From contig JAHZJK010000002.1 in the NCBI GenBank assembly GCA_022600955.1, positions 1 to 64,000 on the forward strand: a stretch of DNA of 64,000 nt, given 5' to 3'. Below are positions 1 to 9,267 of this stretch, one piece after another (position 1 is the stretch's first letter; each line of letters begins with the position of its first letter). The translations under genes and the position numbers were made by a program. The notes below the pieces were generated by a model, which was not told where the DNA came from, made no database searches, and saw only the letters and a program-made list of their open reading frames with translations. Source of the DNA: Gammaproteobacteria bacterium (GTDB lineage: Bacteria; Pseudomonadota; Gammaproteobacteria; Steroidobacterales; Woeseiaceae).

Positions 1-2
1 AA

Positions 3-79
3 TGGCGGAGCGGACGGGACTCGAACCCGCGACCCCCGGCGTGACAGGCCGGTATTCTAACCAACTGAACTACCGCTCC
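3..79 (-). tRNA. tRNA-Asp (GTC)
   Basis: Full cloverleaf on the minus strand, 77 nt, with CCA encoded at positions 3-5. The 7-bp acceptor stem (GGAGCGG with CCGCTCC), U8, and the T-loop GTTCGAGTC are all visible. The anticodon loop CTGTCAC gives anticodon GTC. It is the last gene of the leftward hupB / tRNA-Val / tRNA-Asp stretch; nothing beyond it is visible. Confidence 0.97.
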
Positions 80-85
80 GAATTC

Positions 86-161
86 TGGTGGGTGCTGACG
101 GGATCGAACCGCCGACCCTCGCCTTGTAAGGGCGATGCTCTACCAGCTGAGCTAAGCACCC
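86..161 (-). tRNA. tRNA-Val (TAC)
   Basis: 76-nt cloverleaf on the minus strand with encoded CCA (positions 86-88). Acceptor GGGTGCT pairs with AGCACCC. The anticodon loop CTTACAA gives TAC. It lies only 6 nt upstream of tRNA-Asp, so the two are probably co-transcribed, either from a promoter in the 50-nt gap behind the hupB terminator or by read-through. I see no strong promoter in that gap. Confidence 0.97.
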
Positions 162-213
162 AGCACCACAATCACGCGTCAGACGCATTCTTGCGATGAT
201 TCTCCAAAACATG

Positions 214-239
214 AAAAAGCCCGTAAGTACGGGCTTTTT
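214..239 (-). terminator. Rho-independent terminator after hupB
   Basis: Perfect inverted repeat with 12-nt arms (AAAAAGCCCGTA and its complement) around a 2-nt loop. Each arm carries the A/T run of a bidirectional terminator. It lies 26 nt past the hupB stop on the minus strand, between hupB and tRNA-Val, and should end the hupB transcript. Confidence 0.9.
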
Positions 240-265
240 CTTAGCCTTGCCCCCTCAGGGGCGCG

Positions 266-538
266 CTAGTTTACGGCATCCTTCAGGCCTTTACCAGCCT
301 TAAATCCAGGAACATTACTTGCCGCGATTTGGATGGTTTCACCCGTCCGCGGGTTACGTCCTGCACGTGCCGCACGTGCCTTGACCGAGAAGGTTCCGAA
401 GCCTACGAGAGATACCGAACCACCATTGGCCAGCGTTCCCTGAATGCTATCGAGTACCGCGTCGACTGCTTTAGTTGCATCAGCGCGTGATAGTCCTGCT
501 GCGCCCGCAACCGCGTCTATGAGTTCGCCTTTATTCAT
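266..538 (-). CDS. hupB: DNA-binding protein HU-beta
   Basis: 90-residue histone-like protein that binds and bends DNA without strong sequence specificity and helps compact the nucleoid. Family features are visible: the N-terminal helical dimerisation part (MNKGELIDAV), the GFGTF turn near residue 47, and the DNA-binding arm with GRNPRTGE followed by the NVPGFKAGK tail. The length is exactly typical. The ATG is preceded by AAGG. It follows lon on the minus strand, as in many gammaproteobacteria, but has its own strong promoter in the 174-nt gap and its own terminator, so it is likely an independent transcript. Confidence 0.97.
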   Translation of the reverse strand: MNKGELIDAVAGAAGLSRADATKAVDAVLDSIQGTLANGGSVSLVGFGTFSVKARAARAGRNPRTGETIQIAASNVPGFKAGKGLKDAVN

Positions 539-653
539 GCTTTCACCCTTGCAGATTGATTAAACGATGTGTGATCAATCCAGCGCGCTCCCCAATGGTG
601 CAATCCGCTGAATAGCCATTTGCGTCTCCGTGCAATCACAAACAGCTGGCATG

Positions 654-682
654 CTTATACCAACTGCCTTATATACCGTCAA
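654..682 (-). promoter_or_regulatory. Sigma-70 promoter of hupB
   Basis: On the minus strand a -35 box TTGACG (677-682, 5/6) and a -10 box TATAAG (654-659, 5/6) are separated by exactly 17 nt. The start of transcription would fall near 647, giving a leader of about 110 nt before the hupB ATG at 538. Confidence 0.75.
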
Positions 683-712
683 ATATCCTTTAACCACGCG
701 GGTTACAGCGGC

Positions 713-3172
713 TTAGTGTGGACGCACCATGTCGTCGGATTTTTGCTCGTCAGCGGGCTTTTTCGCGTCCGCTTCAGTGTCCGTTTTGGAACCGTCTGGC
801 AGGGGCTGATGAACAAGCGCGTGCTGCATAACCTCGTCGATCCATTTCACTGGAACAATCGTCAGCTTGTCCTTGATGTTCTTCGGAATTTCAGCCAGGT
901 CCTTCTCGTTTTCCTGGGGTATCAAGACCTTGGCAATACCGCCACGATGGGCCGCCAGCAGCTTCTCTTTGAGGCCGCCAATCGGCAGAACTTCACCGCG
1001 CAACGTGATCTCGCCGGTCATGGCCACATCGCCTTTGACCGGGATATTGGTCAGAGCCGATACCAGCGCCGTGCACATGCCAACTCCCGCACTCGGACCG
1101 TCCTTCGGCGTGGCCCCTTCTGGCACGTGAATATGCACATCGAGCTTCTGGTGGAAGTCCTCTGCAATACCCAGAACTTCGGCACGGCTGCGCACCACGG
1201 TCATCGCTGCCTGGATTGATTCCGTCATGACTTCGCCCAACTGGCCCGTGTGGGTCAGCTTGCCTTTGCCCGGAACGACAGCGGCTTCGATGGTTAACAG
1301 CTCTCCACCAACTTCTGTCCAGGCCAGACCCGTTACCTGGCCTACCTGATCCCTGTCTTCGGCCATACCGAAGCGGAAGCGACGCACCCCAAGGTACTTC
1401 TCCATGCTTTTTGGAGTGACCAGGACGCGCTTGTCACGCGGTTTCAGCAGCAGTGATTTGACGACCTTGCGACAGATCTTGGAAATCTCACGTTCGAGGT
1501 TGCGAACACCCGATTCGCGGGTGTAGTGCTGAATAATATCGCGCACTGCACCTTCCGTAATTTTCAGTTCTTTCTCTTTGAGACCGTTTTCCTTCATCTG
1601 CTTCGGCACGAGGTACCTGAGCGCGATGTTGGTTTTCTCATCCTCGGTGTATCCCGGGATGCGAATGACTTCCATCCGATCCAGAAGCGGAGCCGGTATG
1701 TTCAGGCTATTCGCTGTACACACGAACATCGTGTCGGACAGGTCGAAGTCAACCTCCAGATAGTGATCTGCAAACGTCGAATTCTGTTCGGGATCGAGCA
1801 CTTCCAGCAACGCCGATGACGGGTCACCGCGAAAATCCATCGCCATCTTGTCAATCTCGTCGAGCAGGAACAGCGGATTGCGAACCCCGGTCTTCGACAG
1901 GTTCTGGATTATCTTGCCCGGCATCGAACCGATGTAAGTACGGCGATGGCCGCGAATCTCAGCCTCGTCGCGCACGCCACCCAGTGACATGCGAACAAAT
2001 TTTCGGTTGGTCGAGCGCGCAATACTCTGCCCAAGCGAGGTCTTGCCGACGCCTGGCGGTCCTACCAGACAAAGGATCGGTCCTTTCAGCTTCTTGACGC
2101 GTTGCTGTACTGCGAGGTACTCAAGGATTCGTTCCTTGACCTTCTCGAGGCCGTAATGATCTTCCTCGAGTACGGCTTCGGCTTTCTTCAGGCTCTTGAA
2201 TACTTTGCTGCGCTTTTTCCAGGGAGCCTTGACGAGCCAGTCCACGTAGTTTCGCACAACCGTGGCTTCTGCCGACATCGGTGACATCAGTTTTAGTTTG
2301 TTGAGTTCGGAGGTGGCTTTCTCTTTCGCCTCTTTCGGCATGCCGGCGTCTTCGATCTTTGCTTCCAGATCAGCAAGTTCATTCGGCACATCGTCCATTT
2401 CGCCGAGCTCTTTCTGAATAGCCTTCATCTGCTCATTCAGATAGTACTCGCGCTGGCTCTTTTCCATCTGGGTCTTGACGCGACCGCGAATGCGCTTCTC
2501 GATCTGCAAGACATCGATCTCGCCTTCTATGATACCGAGGACCTGCTCCAGCCGACTTTTTACATCCTGGATTTCAAGGATGCGCTGCTTCTCCGATAGT
2601 TTCAGCGCCATGTGCGCTGCAACGGTATCAGCCAGTCGACCCGGTTCGTCAATCCCGCTCAACGAGGTTAGCACTTCGGGCGGGACTTTCTTGTTCAGTT
2701 TCACGTACTGCTCGAACTGCGAAATGATAGAACGCACAAGTACGTCAATTTCGCGTTCGTCGTGACGATCGTCTTCGCTGAGCGGCGTGATTTCGGCCGA
2801 GAAGTGATCCTCGACATTGATGCGATCAACGAGCGCTCGCTCGCCGCCCTCAACGAGCACTTTCACAGTGCCATCAGGGAGCTTCAGAAGCTGCAGGATC
2901 GTCGCCAGGGTGCCTACCTCGTAGAGGTCAGCTGGCTGTGGATCATCGAGGTCAGCGGTTTGCTGGGCCACCAGCAAGATTCGTTTGCCGGCGTTCATCG
3001 CCTTATCGAGCGCGACGATGGATTTTTCACGTCCGACGAACAGCGGAATGACCATATGTGGGTAGACAACAACATCGCGCAGCGGCAATACCGGCACACC
3101 CGAGGAGTCGTCGATGACGTTCTCGTCGATGGATGAAATCAGGTCATCTTCAGGAAGATCGTTTTTGGACAC
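713..3172 (-). CDS. lon: ATP-dependent protease Lon
   Basis: 819-residue cytoplasmic AAA+ serine protease that unfolds and degrades misfolded and regulatory proteins. The N-terminal substrate domain begins near residue 27 ([13 protein letters not shown]). The Walker A motif GPPGVGKTS is at 371-379, with Walker B LLDEIDKM downstream. The protease domain has the catalytic Ser694 in DGPSAG and the partner Lys in [11 protein letters not shown] near 737, keeping the 43-residue family spacing. The C-terminus has an unconserved acidic, Lys-rich tail. It sits between clpX and hupB in the conserved tig-clpP-clpX-lon-hupB order. A heat-shock-like promoter lies just upstream. Confidence 0.98.
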   Translation of the reverse strand: MSKNDLPEDDLISSIDENVIDDSSGVPVLPLRDVVVYPHMVIPLFVGREKSIVALDKAMNAGKRILLVAQQTADLDDPQPADLYEVGTLATILQLLKLPDGTVKVLVEGGERALVDRINVEDHFSAEITPLSEDDRHDEREIDVLVRSIISQFEQYVKLNKKVPPEVLTSLSGIDEPGRLADTVAAHMALKLSEKQRILEIQDVKSRLEQVLGIIEGEIDVLQIEKRIRGRVKTQMEKSQREYYLNEQMKAIQKELGEMDDVPNELADLEAKIEDAGMPKEAKEKATSELNKLKLMSPMSAEATVVRNYVDWLVKAPWKKRSKVFKSLKKAEAVLEEDHYGLEKVKERILEYLAVQQRVKKLKGPILCLVGPPGVGKTSLGQSIARSTNRKFVRMSLGGVRDEAEIRGHRRTYIGSMPGKIIQNLSKTGVRNPLFLLDEIDKMAMDFRGDPSSALLEVLDPEQNSTFADHYLEVDFDLSDTMFVCTANSLNIPAPLLDRMEVIRIPGYTEDEKTNIALRYLVPKQMKENGLKEKELKITEGAVRDIIQHYTRESGVRNLEREISKICRKVVKSLLLKPRDKRVLVTPKSMEKYLGVRRFRFGMAEDRDQVGQVTGLAWTEVGGELLTIEAAVVPGKGKLTHTGQLGEVMTESIQAAMTVVRSRAEVLGIAEDFHQKLDVHIHVPEGATPKDGPSAGVGMCTALVSALTNIPVKGDVAMTGEITLRGEVLPIGGLKEKLLAAHRGGIAKVLIPQENEKDLAEIPKNIKDKLTIVPVKWIDEVMQHALVHQPLPDGSKTDTEADAKKPADEQKSDDMVRPH

Positions 3173-3202
3173 CGTATAACCTCTTTTAAAAGTGTAAACT
3201 CG

Positions 3203-3231
3203 TTAATGCGACCAAAAGATCACATTTCAAG
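3203..3231 (-). promoter_or_regulatory. Candidate sigma-32 (heat shock) promoter of lon
   Basis: In the 76-nt clpX-lon gap, minus strand, CTTGAAA (3225-3231) is followed after 13 nt by TCGCATTAA (3203-3211). These match the sigma-32 pattern CTTGAA / CCCCATTTA in 6 of 6 and 6 of 9 positions, at the usual spacing. Known lon genes are RpoH-controlled, which supports the reading. Confidence 0.6.
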
Positions 3232-3248
3232 CTTCGGTTTCGATGTCG

Positions 3249-4565
3249 CTATGCGCCGTCTGACCCTGTGGGTCGCGGTGGCTGCTCGATATTCACTGTC
3301 GGAGATTCGTCCGACTCGTAAATCACGTACGGCTGGTTCTCGCCGGTGACGACGGCTTCGTCAACGACGACCTTCTTCGCACTATCCGAAGACGGCAGAT
3401 CGTACATCGTGTCGAGTAACACGTTCTCGAGTATCGTGCGCAGTCCGCGAGCACCCGTCTTGCGCTCCATAGCCTTCTTGGCCACAGCGCGAAGCGCGTC
3501 TTCACGGAATTCCAATTCCACGCCTTCCATCTCGAAGAGCTTGCGATACTGCTTTGTCAGTGCGTTCTTCGGCTCGAGCAAAATCTGGATCAATGCGTCC
3601 TCATCCAGTTCCTCAAGCGTTGCAACGACCGGCATACGACCAACGAATTCCGGAATCAGCCCGAAGCGAATCAGATCTTCCGGTTCCACGTCGTGAAGCA
3701 GCTCACCAATGCTCTGCTCTTGCTCGCTCGTCTTGACGTCAGCGACAAAGCCGATGCCACTCTTCGACGAGCGATTTTGAATAATCTTTTCCAGGCCTGC
3801 GAATGCGCCACCACAAATAAACAGGATATTGCCTGTGTCCACCTGCAGGAACTCCTGCTGCGGATGCTTGCGTCCACCCTGCGGCGGAACGGATGCAATC
3901 GTGCCTTCGATCAGTTTCAGAAGTGCCTGCTGCACGCCTTCACCCGATACATCTCTGGTTATCGACGGGTTATCCGATTTTCTTGAGATTTTATCGATCT
4001 CATCGATGTAGACGATGCCCGTCTGTGCCTTATCGACGTCATAATCACATTTTTGCAGCAACTTCTGGATGATGTTCTCAACATCCTCACCGACGTAGCC
4101 AGCCTCTGTCAGCGTCGTTGCATCGGCGATCGTAAACGGCACATTAAGCAAGCGTGCCAGCGTTTCCGCCAACAGCGTCTTGCCGCAGCCCGTCGGTCCG
4201 ATCAGCAGAATATTGGACTTCGCGAGTTCGATGTCGTCTTTGGAACGTTCATCCAGGCGATCATTGAGGCGTTTGTAGTGATTGTAGACAGCGACCGACA
4301 ACACTTTTTTCGCCCGTTCCTGGCCAATAACGTACTCATCGAGTACCTCATTGATTTCCATGGGCTTCGGCAACTTGTCGTGACCCGTCTCACCGGTGTC
4401 CTCTAACTCTTCGCGAATGATGTCGTTGCAGAGCTCGACACACTCGTCACAGATAAACACAGAGGGGCCCGCAATAAGCTTGCGTACTTCGTGCTGAGAT
4501 TTGCCGCAAAAAGAACAATAAAGGAGTTTGCCGTCCTCGTTCTTACCGCGGTTTTCATCGCTCAT
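3249..4565 (-). CDS. clpX: ATP-dependent Clp protease ATP-binding subunit ClpX
   Basis: 438-residue AAA+ unfoldase that delivers tagged substrates to ClpP. The N-terminal C4 zinc-binding domain shows CSFC and CDEC pairs (about residues 18-45). The Walker A motif GPTGCGKT lies near 125-132 and Walker B YIDEIDKI near 190, followed by sensor motifs and the C-terminal small domain ending in an unconserved Pro-rich tail. It is 146 nt downstream of clpP, so the two subunits of the protease are adjacent on the minus strand. The gap may hold a separate clpX promoter, but none scores well by eye. Confidence 0.98.
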   Translation of the reverse strand: MSDENRGKNEDGKLLYCSFCGKSQHEVRKLIAGPSVFICDECVELCNDIIREELEDTGETGHDKLPKPMEINEVLDEYVIGQERAKKVLSVAVYNHYKRLNDRLDERSKDDIELAKSNILLIGPTGCGKTLLAETLARLLNVPFTIADATTLTEAGYVGEDVENIIQKLLQKCDYDVDKAQTGIVYIDEIDKISRKSDNPSITRDVSGEGVQQALLKLIEGTIASVPPQGGRKHPQQEFLQVDTGNILFICGGAFAGLEKIIQNRSSKSGIGFVADVKTSEQEQSIGELLHDVEPEDLIRFGLIPEFVGRMPVVATLEELDEDALIQILLEPKNALTKQYRKLFEMEGVELEFREDALRAVAKKAMERKTGARGLRTILENVLLDTMYDLPSSDSAKKVVVDEAVVTGENQPYVIYESDESPTVNIEQPPRPTGSDGA

Positions 4566-4711
4566 ACAAATGTGGCCTTTTTGACGAAAAAGTCAGGCAA
4601 TTCAACATGCCTTTAACAATGGTTTCGTAGTGTACATGGGCTATATCGAGGTGCAAAGCCACAGGTCTCAAAAGCGAGCAATGACGATATAACCAATTGA
4701 TATTAAAGGGA

Positions 4712-5335
4712 TCAGTCCTTGGAATCGTCGCCCATTTCAGTGCGCGAAGCCAGAACAGTATCGATAAGTCCGTATTCGACGGCCTCGTTGCCGCTCATGA
4801 AGTTATCACGCTCCAGATCTTTCTCGATCTGCTCAAGACTCTGGCCGGTGTGATTGGCCATGATCTGGTTCAGGCGACGCTTCAGTTCAATAACCTCTTC
4901 GGCGTGAATGCTGATATCGGTCACCTGGCCCTGATATCCAGCGCTCGGCTGGTGCACCATGACGCGGGAATGCGGCAACGCGAAGCGTTTGCCTTTCGTC
5001 CCGCCAGCAAGCAACAAGGCGCCCATACTGGCCGCCTGCCCCATGCAGATCGTGGAAACATCGCAGTTAATAAACTGCATTGTGTCGTAGATCGACAACC
5101 CTGAGGACACGACGCCACCCGGAGAATTGATGTACAGGTGAATATCCTTGTTCGGATTCTCGGACTCGAGATACAACAGCTGAGCAACGATCAGGTTGGC
5201 CATTTGATCCTCGACCGGCCCGACGATAAAGATCAGCCGGTCCTTGAGAAGCCGGGAGTAGATGTCGTAGGCACGCTCGCCGCGGGCCGTCTGTTCGACA
5301 ACCATCGGCACGAGATTCATTGCGGTTGGGCTCAT
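4712..5335 (-). CDS. clpP: ATP-dependent Clp protease proteolytic subunit ClpP
   Basis: 207-residue serine peptidase that forms the double-heptamer degradation chamber used by ClpX and ClpA. The catalytic triad is visible at family spacing: Ser103 in MGQAASMGA, His128 in RVMVHQPS, and Asp177 in LERDNF. A short N-terminal propeptide-like extension precedes the first conserved segment (residue 9 onward). It lies 37 nt after tig and 146 nt before clpX, the standard order. Confidence 0.98.
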   Translation of the reverse strand: MSPTAMNLVPMVVEQTARGERAYDIYSRLLKDRLIFIVGPVEDQMANLIVAQLLYLESENPNKDIHLYINSPGGVVSSGLSIYDTMQFINCDVSTICMGQAASMGALLLAGGTKGKRFALPHSRVMVHQPSAGYQGQVTDISIHAEEVIELKRRLNQIMANHTGQSLEQIEKDLERDNFMSGNEAVEYGLIDTVLASRTEMGDDSKD

Positions 5336-5372
5336 AGTGCGAAATTCCTGTTCTCTGATCCGTCCAAGTGTC

Positions 5373-6668
5373 TCACGAAGCAGGTGCGTTCATGAAGTCC
5401 TTAAACGAGACTTTCTTGTCTTTGCTTTTACCGTTCTCGATGACCCAGTCAATCGCCAGCTGCTCAACGACCATCGGCTCTATTTGTTGCATGACCTGCG
5501 GGTTGCTCATGTACATATTGACCATGTCTTCCGCATTCTCGTAGCCCGCACAAATCTCCTCAACGCGTGCACGCATCATCGCCTCGTCAACCTTGAGACC
5601 CTTGTCGTCAATTATCTGGCGCAGCAACAGGCCGAGAGCGACGCGTTTTTCAGCGGCATCGGCAAAACCATCAACCGGTGGCGCCTGCTCTGCATCTTCA
5701 ATTCCCATGCGTTCCATGGCTTCACGCTGAAGTGAGTGCATTTCCTGGTGTTTCAAGGCATTGGGAATATCCAGAGGATTGGCATCCAGCAAGCCCTGCA
5801 TTACCTGCTCGCGCACGTCGGCCTTCACCTTGGATTCCGCCTCGCGCTCCATGTTTTCAACCACGTCCTTGCGAAACTGCTCCATACCGCCTTCGGTAAC
5901 ATTGAATGCTTCCGCGAAGTCGTCGTCCAGCTCGGGCAAAATCTCGGCTTCGACGCGATGTACCGTGATCTCGAAGTCCGCCTTCTTACCGGCAAGATCT
6001 TCGGCGTGGTATTCCTTCGGAAACTTCACTTTGAAGGTCTTCTCGTCACCCGCCTTTACGCCTTTCAGACCCTTCTCAAAGTCTGGCAGCATCTGGCCAG
6101 CGCCGAGTACAACCGGGTATTCCTTCGCCTCACCGCCCGCAAAAGCCTCACCATCCAGTGTGCCAAAAAAATCGATAACAACGCGATCCTCATCCTTCGC
6201 TTTGCGCTCAACAGGCTCCCATGACGCCTTCTGCTTCTGCAGATTGTTCAGCATATCGGCAACGTCGTCGTCACCAATCGTGACGTCAGGTTTTTCGATC
6301 TTGATCTTCTCAAGATCCTTAAGCACGACTTCAGGCATGATCTCAAAGGTTGCGGTAAACGCGAACGTCTTGCCGTCGTCGTCTTCGGTCTCGATCTGCG
6401 GGCCGCCGGCAGGGTTCAGTTTCTGCTGCACCACGGCATCGGAGTAGCTCTTTTGCAGAACCTCGGACAGCACTTCCTGCCGAACCTGTTTGCCGTAGCG
6501 CTGGCGAACAACTTTCGCGGGAACCTTACCCGGGCGAAATCCCTTGATCTTGGCGGTGCGACCGACAGATTTGAGGCGTGAGTCAACTTGCTGCTCAATT
6601 GGTTCAAGAGGTAGCTCAACGCGCATGCGGCGTTCTAGAGTACCTGTCGATTCGACAGTGACGTCCAT
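5373..6668 (-). CDS. tig: Trigger factor, ribosome-associated chaperone
   Basis: 431-residue chaperone and peptidyl-prolyl isomerase that binds ribosomal protein L23 at the exit tunnel and shields nascent chains. The N-terminal ribosome-binding domain has the GFRPGKVP signature near residue 44. The central FKBP-type isomerase domain spans about residues 160-245 ([11 protein letters not shown] to [11 protein letters not shown]). The long helical C-terminal domain ends near the stop. Length is typical (E. coli about 432). It lies 47 nt after tRNA-Leu on the same strand, so some tig mRNA may be processed from a tRNA-containing transcript. Confidence 0.97.
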   Translation of the reverse strand: MDVTVESTGTLERRMRVELPLEPIEQQVDSRLKSVGRTAKIKGFRPGKVPAKVVRQRYGKQVRQEVLSEVLQKSYSDAVVQQKLNPAGGPQIETEDDDGKTFAFTATFEIMPEVVLKDLEKIKIEKPDVTIGDDDVADMLNNLQKQKASWEPVERKAKDEDRVVIDFFGTLDGEAFAGGEAKEYPVVLGAGQMLPDFEKGLKGVKAGDEKTFKVKFPKEYHAEDLAGKKADFEITVHRVEAEILPELDDDFAEAFNVTEGGMEQFRKDVVENMEREAESKVKADVREQVMQGLLDANPLDIPNALKHQEMHSLQREAMERMGIEDAEQAPPVDGFADAAEKRVALGLLLRQIIDDKGLKVDEAMMRARVEEICAGYENAEDMVNMYMSNPQVMQQIEPMVVEQLAIDWVIENGKSKDKKVSFKDFMNAPAS

Positions 6669-6715
6669 TCTGTAATTTCTCTTATTTAGTTATCTGTGAT
6701 TTGACCATTAGGACA

Positions 6716-6800
6716 TGGTGCGAAAGGGGAGACTCGAACTCCCACGGGTTGCCCCACCGGCACCTAAAGCCGGCGCGTCTACCAATTCCGCCACTCTCGC
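6716..6800 (-). tRNA. tRNA-Leu (TAG)
   Basis: 85-nt class II tRNA on the minus strand with a long variable arm and encoded CCA (6716-6718). Acceptor GCGAGAG pairs with CTTTCGC, allowing one G-T pair. The anticodon loop CTTTAGG gives TAG. It lies directly upstream of tig. Confidence 0.96.
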
Positions 6801-6839
6801 AACTCGCAAGTGCGATTTGGCACCGCACAGCCTGTCCAG

Positions 6840-6856
6840 CCGGGCATTATACCCGG
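6840..6856 (-). promoter_or_regulatory. -10 element of tRNA-Leu inside a small inverted repeat
   Basis: A perfect TATAAT (6846-6851, minus strand) lies 45 nt before the mature tRNA-Leu 5' end, which predicts a start near 6839. It is flanked by CCGGG / CCCGG inverted arms. No good -35 is seen at 16-18 nt. The short hairpin could also help terminate the upstream doxX transcript. Confidence 0.5.
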
Positions 6857-6898
6857 AGAAAACAACCTATTGGAACAGCCTGGAGTGCCTTTAATGGC

Positions 6899-7375
6899 CT
6901 ATCTGAGGAACTTGAACTTGTCTCCGAGCTGCTCGTCCAGCCCGTGCTGTCGCCCCGCATGGACCGCGGCCAGGACAATAAAGATCATCACCCAGATGAA
7001 ATCATGATTCTGCCCGGAAAACGCTGGCTGGCCCTTCGCGAACCAAAACGAAGCCAGCATGACCGCGCCCGCTATCGAGGCATAGCGTGTCATGAGGCCC
7101 ACGATGAGGGCGAGACCAACCGCCAGTTCGCCCCACGAGACCAGGAATCCAAACAGTGCCTTGTTTGGCAGCACGACTGAATCCAGAAAGGGGCGAAAAA
7201 AGCCGTAGCTGTTTTCTTGCGAGCCGACAAAGCCGGCCAGGCTATCGGCAAAATTTCCGCCTTTGACCTTGCCGAAACCGTGATAGGCGAAAAAGGCGCC
7301 CGTATAAACCCGCAGCAACGTGATCGGCCAGAGATTTAGTTCTTTCTTTTTGTTAAAAAAGCTGAGACTTGACAT
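6899..7375 (-). CDS. DoxX family inner-membrane protein
   Basis: 158-residue predicted integral membrane protein of the DoxX family. Four hydrophobic segments are visible: about residues 15-35 (with the family-typical AYHGFGK), 70-95 (LFGFLVSWGELAVGLALIVG), 95-115, and 125-145. DoxX-family proteins are mostly uncharacterised; some act in quinone- or thiosulfate-linked redox or membrane stress. Nothing here fixes a substrate. The start codon is 63 nt from the divergent pdxH start, so the two share a promoter region. The 98-nt gap downstream leads into tRNA-Leu. Confidence 0.85.
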   Translation of the reverse strand: MSSLSFFNKKKELNLWPITLLRVYTGAFFAYHGFGKVKGGNFADSLAGFVGSQENSYGFFRPFLDSVVLPNKALFGFLVSWGELAVGLALIVGLMTRYASIAGAVMLASFWFAKGQPAFSGQNHDFIWVMIFIVLAAVHAGRQHGLDEQLGDKFKFLR

Positions 7376-7438
7376 GATATGGCTCCGAGCGCGGTATCAG
7401 GATTGTCTGATCATACAACGAGGACTATATTTCCGACC

Positions 7439-8116
7439 ATGAGCAAAGACGATAATTCCAGCCATGAACACCGTGGCATGAACGTTTCCGGGTTGCGACG
7501 CTCGGCGACCGGCTTCGTACTCGACCGTGAAGACCTCAATGACGACCCGGTAGCCCAGTTCGAAGACTGGTTTCGCTACGCCTGCGAGACCGTAGCAATG
7601 GACCCTAACGCGGTCACGATTTCCACGGTAGATAAACACAACCGTCCAGCCAGTCGTACGGTATTGCTGAAGTACTTCGACGAGACAGGCTTCGTTTTCT
7701 TCACTAATTACGAAAGCACCAAAGCTCAGCATATTGACCACAACCCAAACGTCTCACTGCTTTTTTTCTGGTCAGATGCCGCCCGACAGGTAAAGATCCT
7801 TGGCAAGGCAGAGCGAGTTCCGGCCGCCGAAACGCTTAAGTATTTCTTGTCGAGACCAAGGGGTAGTCAGATTGGTGCGTGGGTGTCGACGCAGAGCAGC
7901 GTTATCTCATCGCGCGCCCTGCTCGAGATGAAGTTCCAGGAAATGAAGGACAAGTTCAGTAATAAGGAAGTGCCGCTGCCATCATTCTGGGGTGGCTATC
8001 GCGTCGTCCCGGAACAGATCGAGTTTTGGCAGGGGCGGCGCAACCGATTGCACGATCGCTTTCAGTACACGAAGCAGGAAAATGGCAACTGGGAGATCGA
8101 GCGCCTCGCACCTTGA
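7439..8116 (+). CDS. pdxH: Pyridoxine/pyridoxamine 5'-phosphate oxidase
   Basis: 225-residue FMN-dependent flavoprotein that oxidises pyridoxamine- or pyridoxine-5'-phosphate to pyridoxal 5'-phosphate, the last step of vitamin B6 synthesis and salvage. Family landmarks run throughout: GLRR near residue 20, SRTVLLKYFD, FFTNYES, RPRGSQIGAWVS, PLPSFWGGYRV, and the C-terminal EFWQGRRNRLHDRF ending in ERLAP. The internal ATG at 7439 is chosen rather than the in-frame ATG at 7379: it gives the usual N-terminus, has GAGGA upstream, and leaves space for divergent promoters with doxX. Confidence 0.96.
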   Translation: MSKDDNSSHEHRGMNVSGLRRSATGFVLDREDLNDDPVAQFEDWFRYACETVAMDPNAVTISTVDKHNRPASRTVLLKYFDETGFVFFTNYESTKAQHIDHNPNVSLLFFWSDAARQVKILGKAERVPAAETLKYFLSRPRGSQIGAWVSTQSSVISSRALLEMKFQEMKDKFSNKEVPLPSFWGGYRVVPEQIEFWQGRRNRLHDRFQYTKQENGNWEIERLAP

Positions 8117-8156
8117 ACTCGCGGAAAGCTGCTACGTCAACGCTGCGAAAGTGAAA

Positions 8157-8232
8157 TGGTGGGCCCTCGGGGACTCGAACCCCGGACCAAGAGATTAAGA
8201 GTCTCCTGCTCTACCAACTGAGCTAAAGGCCC
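8157..8232 (-). tRNA. tRNA-Lys (CTT)
   Basis: 76-nt cloverleaf, minus strand, encoded CCA at 8157-8159. Acceptor GGGCCTT pairs with AGGGCCC (one T-G pair). The anticodon loop CTCTTAA gives CTT. It is the last gene of a four-tRNA operon reading leftwards. Confidence 0.97.
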
Positions 8233-8244
8233 ACTTCTTGAAGA

Positions 8245-8321
8245 TGGGGTGGAAGACGGGACTCGAACCCGCGACGACCGGCATCACAAGCCGGGGCTCT
8301 ACCAACTGAGCTACATCCACC
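8245..8321 (-). tRNA. tRNA-His (GTG)
   Basis: 77-nt tRNA on the minus strand with encoded CCA (8245-8247). It has the extra 5' G(-1) facing C73 that is diagnostic of tRNA-His. The anticodon loop TTGTGAT gives GTG. It is 12 nt from tRNA-Lys. Confidence 0.97.
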
Positions 8322-8352
8322 ACAGTAAAACTGATTCTAACATTGCGCCAGA

Positions 8353-8429
8353 TGGCGCGCCCGGCAGGACTCGAACCTGCAACCCTCGGCTTAGAAGGCC
8401 GATGCTCTATCCGGTTGAGCTACGGGCGC
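8353..8429 (-). tRNA. tRNA-Arg (TCT)
   Basis: 77-nt cloverleaf, minus strand, encoded CCA (8353-8355). Acceptor GCGCCCG with CGGGCGC. The anticodon loop CTTCTAA gives TCT, decoding AGA/AGG. Confidence 0.97.
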
Positions 8430-8466
8430 ATTCGCAACGGCCGTTCTGCCAGACCGGAAAATCGGT

Positions 8467-8543
8467 TGGTCGGGGCAGAGAGATTCGAACTCCCGACCCT
8501 CTGCTCCCAAAGCAGATGCGCTACCAGACTGCGCCATACCCCG
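8467..8543 (-). tRNA. tRNA-Pro (TGG)
   Basis: 77-nt cloverleaf, minus strand, encoded CCA (8467-8469). Acceptor CGGGGTA with TGCCCCG (one A-less mismatch-tolerant pair). The anticodon loop TTTGGGA gives TGG. It is the first gene of the Pro-Arg-His-Lys operon. Confidence 0.96.
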
Positions 8544-8598
8544 ATGCCAGATTTCCCGCCGCACGAATTTCCCAACGCAGGATGTCGTGCGGGGTGCG

Positions 8599-8627
8599 AT
8601 CATACGGGCCAGTTGAATGGCTTTCAA
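8599..8627 (-). promoter_or_regulatory. Promoter of the Pro-Arg-His-Lys tRNA operon
   Basis: Minus-strand -35 TTGAAA (8622-8627) and -10 TATGAT (8599-8604) with a 17-nt spacer. The predicted start is near 8592, about 48 nt before tRNA-Pro. The bases after the -10 box (CGCACCCCGC) form a GC-rich discriminator of the kind found at stringently controlled stable-RNA promoters. The promoter overlaps the 5' extension of the cyclophilin reading frame, another reason to start that gene at 8674. Confidence 0.75.
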
Positions 8628-8673
8628 GCGTTTGGCTCAGGTATATTGCGGTTTCTGGAAGAGCGGAAATATC

Positions 8674-9261
8674 ATGAAAAAGAACCTGATCACACTGCTA
8701 CTCGCCCTGATCGCCGCCAGCGCCTTGGCTGCAGACAAGGTGCCAGCTCATCCACACATCGAAATGCAGACCTCAGAAGGCACGATCAAACTGGAGCTGG
8801 ATGGCAAACAGGCGCCAATAACCGTGGCGCACTTTCTGTCATTGGTCGAATCAGGCTACTACGAAGGCACTATATTTCACCGTGTGATTCCCGGATTCAT
8901 GGCTCAGGCCGGCGGCTACACACCTGGCGTGAAGGCAAAGGAAACAGGCGAAACGATCTTCAACGAATCCGGCAATGGCATGACCAATCTGCGCGGCACT
9001 ATAGCTATGGCTCGCACCAGTGACCCGCACTCCGCGGACACGCAGTTCTACATCAATGTTGCGAACAATACGCAGCTCGATGGCACCAAGTCCCCGTACA
9101 ACGGGTCCTGGGGTTATGCGGTGTTCGGATACGTGATTGAGGGCATGGATGTAATTGACAAGATCGTCAGCGTTGAAACCGGTCCCGGCGGCCGCTTCCG
9201 CAAGGACGTTCCGGTCATTCCCATCATTATCAAGAAAGTGTCACTGGTCACCTACGAGTAG
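8674..9261 (+). CDS. Periplasmic cyclophilin-type peptidyl-prolyl isomerase
   Basis: 195-residue cyclophilin with a clear Sec signal peptide (MKKNLITLLLALIAASALA, cleavage after about residue 19), so it should fold proteins in the periplasm. The core shows the active-site strand FHRVIPGFMAQAGG and the ADTQFYIN segment that line the proline pocket, plus the closing GMDVIDKI helix. It most resembles PpiA. The ATG at 8674 is chosen over the in-frame ATG at 8617 because it begins the signal peptide, has GGAAGAGCGGA upstream, and avoids the divergent tRNA promoter. lpxH follows 6 nt downstream and is probably co-transcribed. Confidence 0.93.
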   Translation: MKKNLITLLLALIAASALAADKVPAHPHIEMQTSEGTIKLELDGKQAPITVAHFLSLVESGYYEGTIFHRVIPGFMAQAGGYTPGVKAKETGETIFNESGNGMTNLRGTIAMARTSDPHSADTQFYINVANNTQLDGTKSPYNGSWGYAVFGYVIEGMDVIDKIVSVETGPGGRFRKDVPVIPIIIKKVSLVTYE

Positions 9262-9267
9262 CCTGAA

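Noticed and set aside
2-199. Reading frame across the Asp and Val tRNAs; similar frames at 8249-9023 across the tRNA cluster
   Set aside because: These are translations of tRNA genes, a common false call.
713-2765. Several long plus-strand reading frames antisense to lon (for example 620-1219)
   Set aside because: They mirror the real lon frame and show no family similarity. GC-rich codon use opens shadow frames.
6669-6715. Separate promoter for tig in the gap after tRNA-Leu
   Set aside because: Only 47 nt, AT-rich, without a -35/-10 pair at acceptable spacing.
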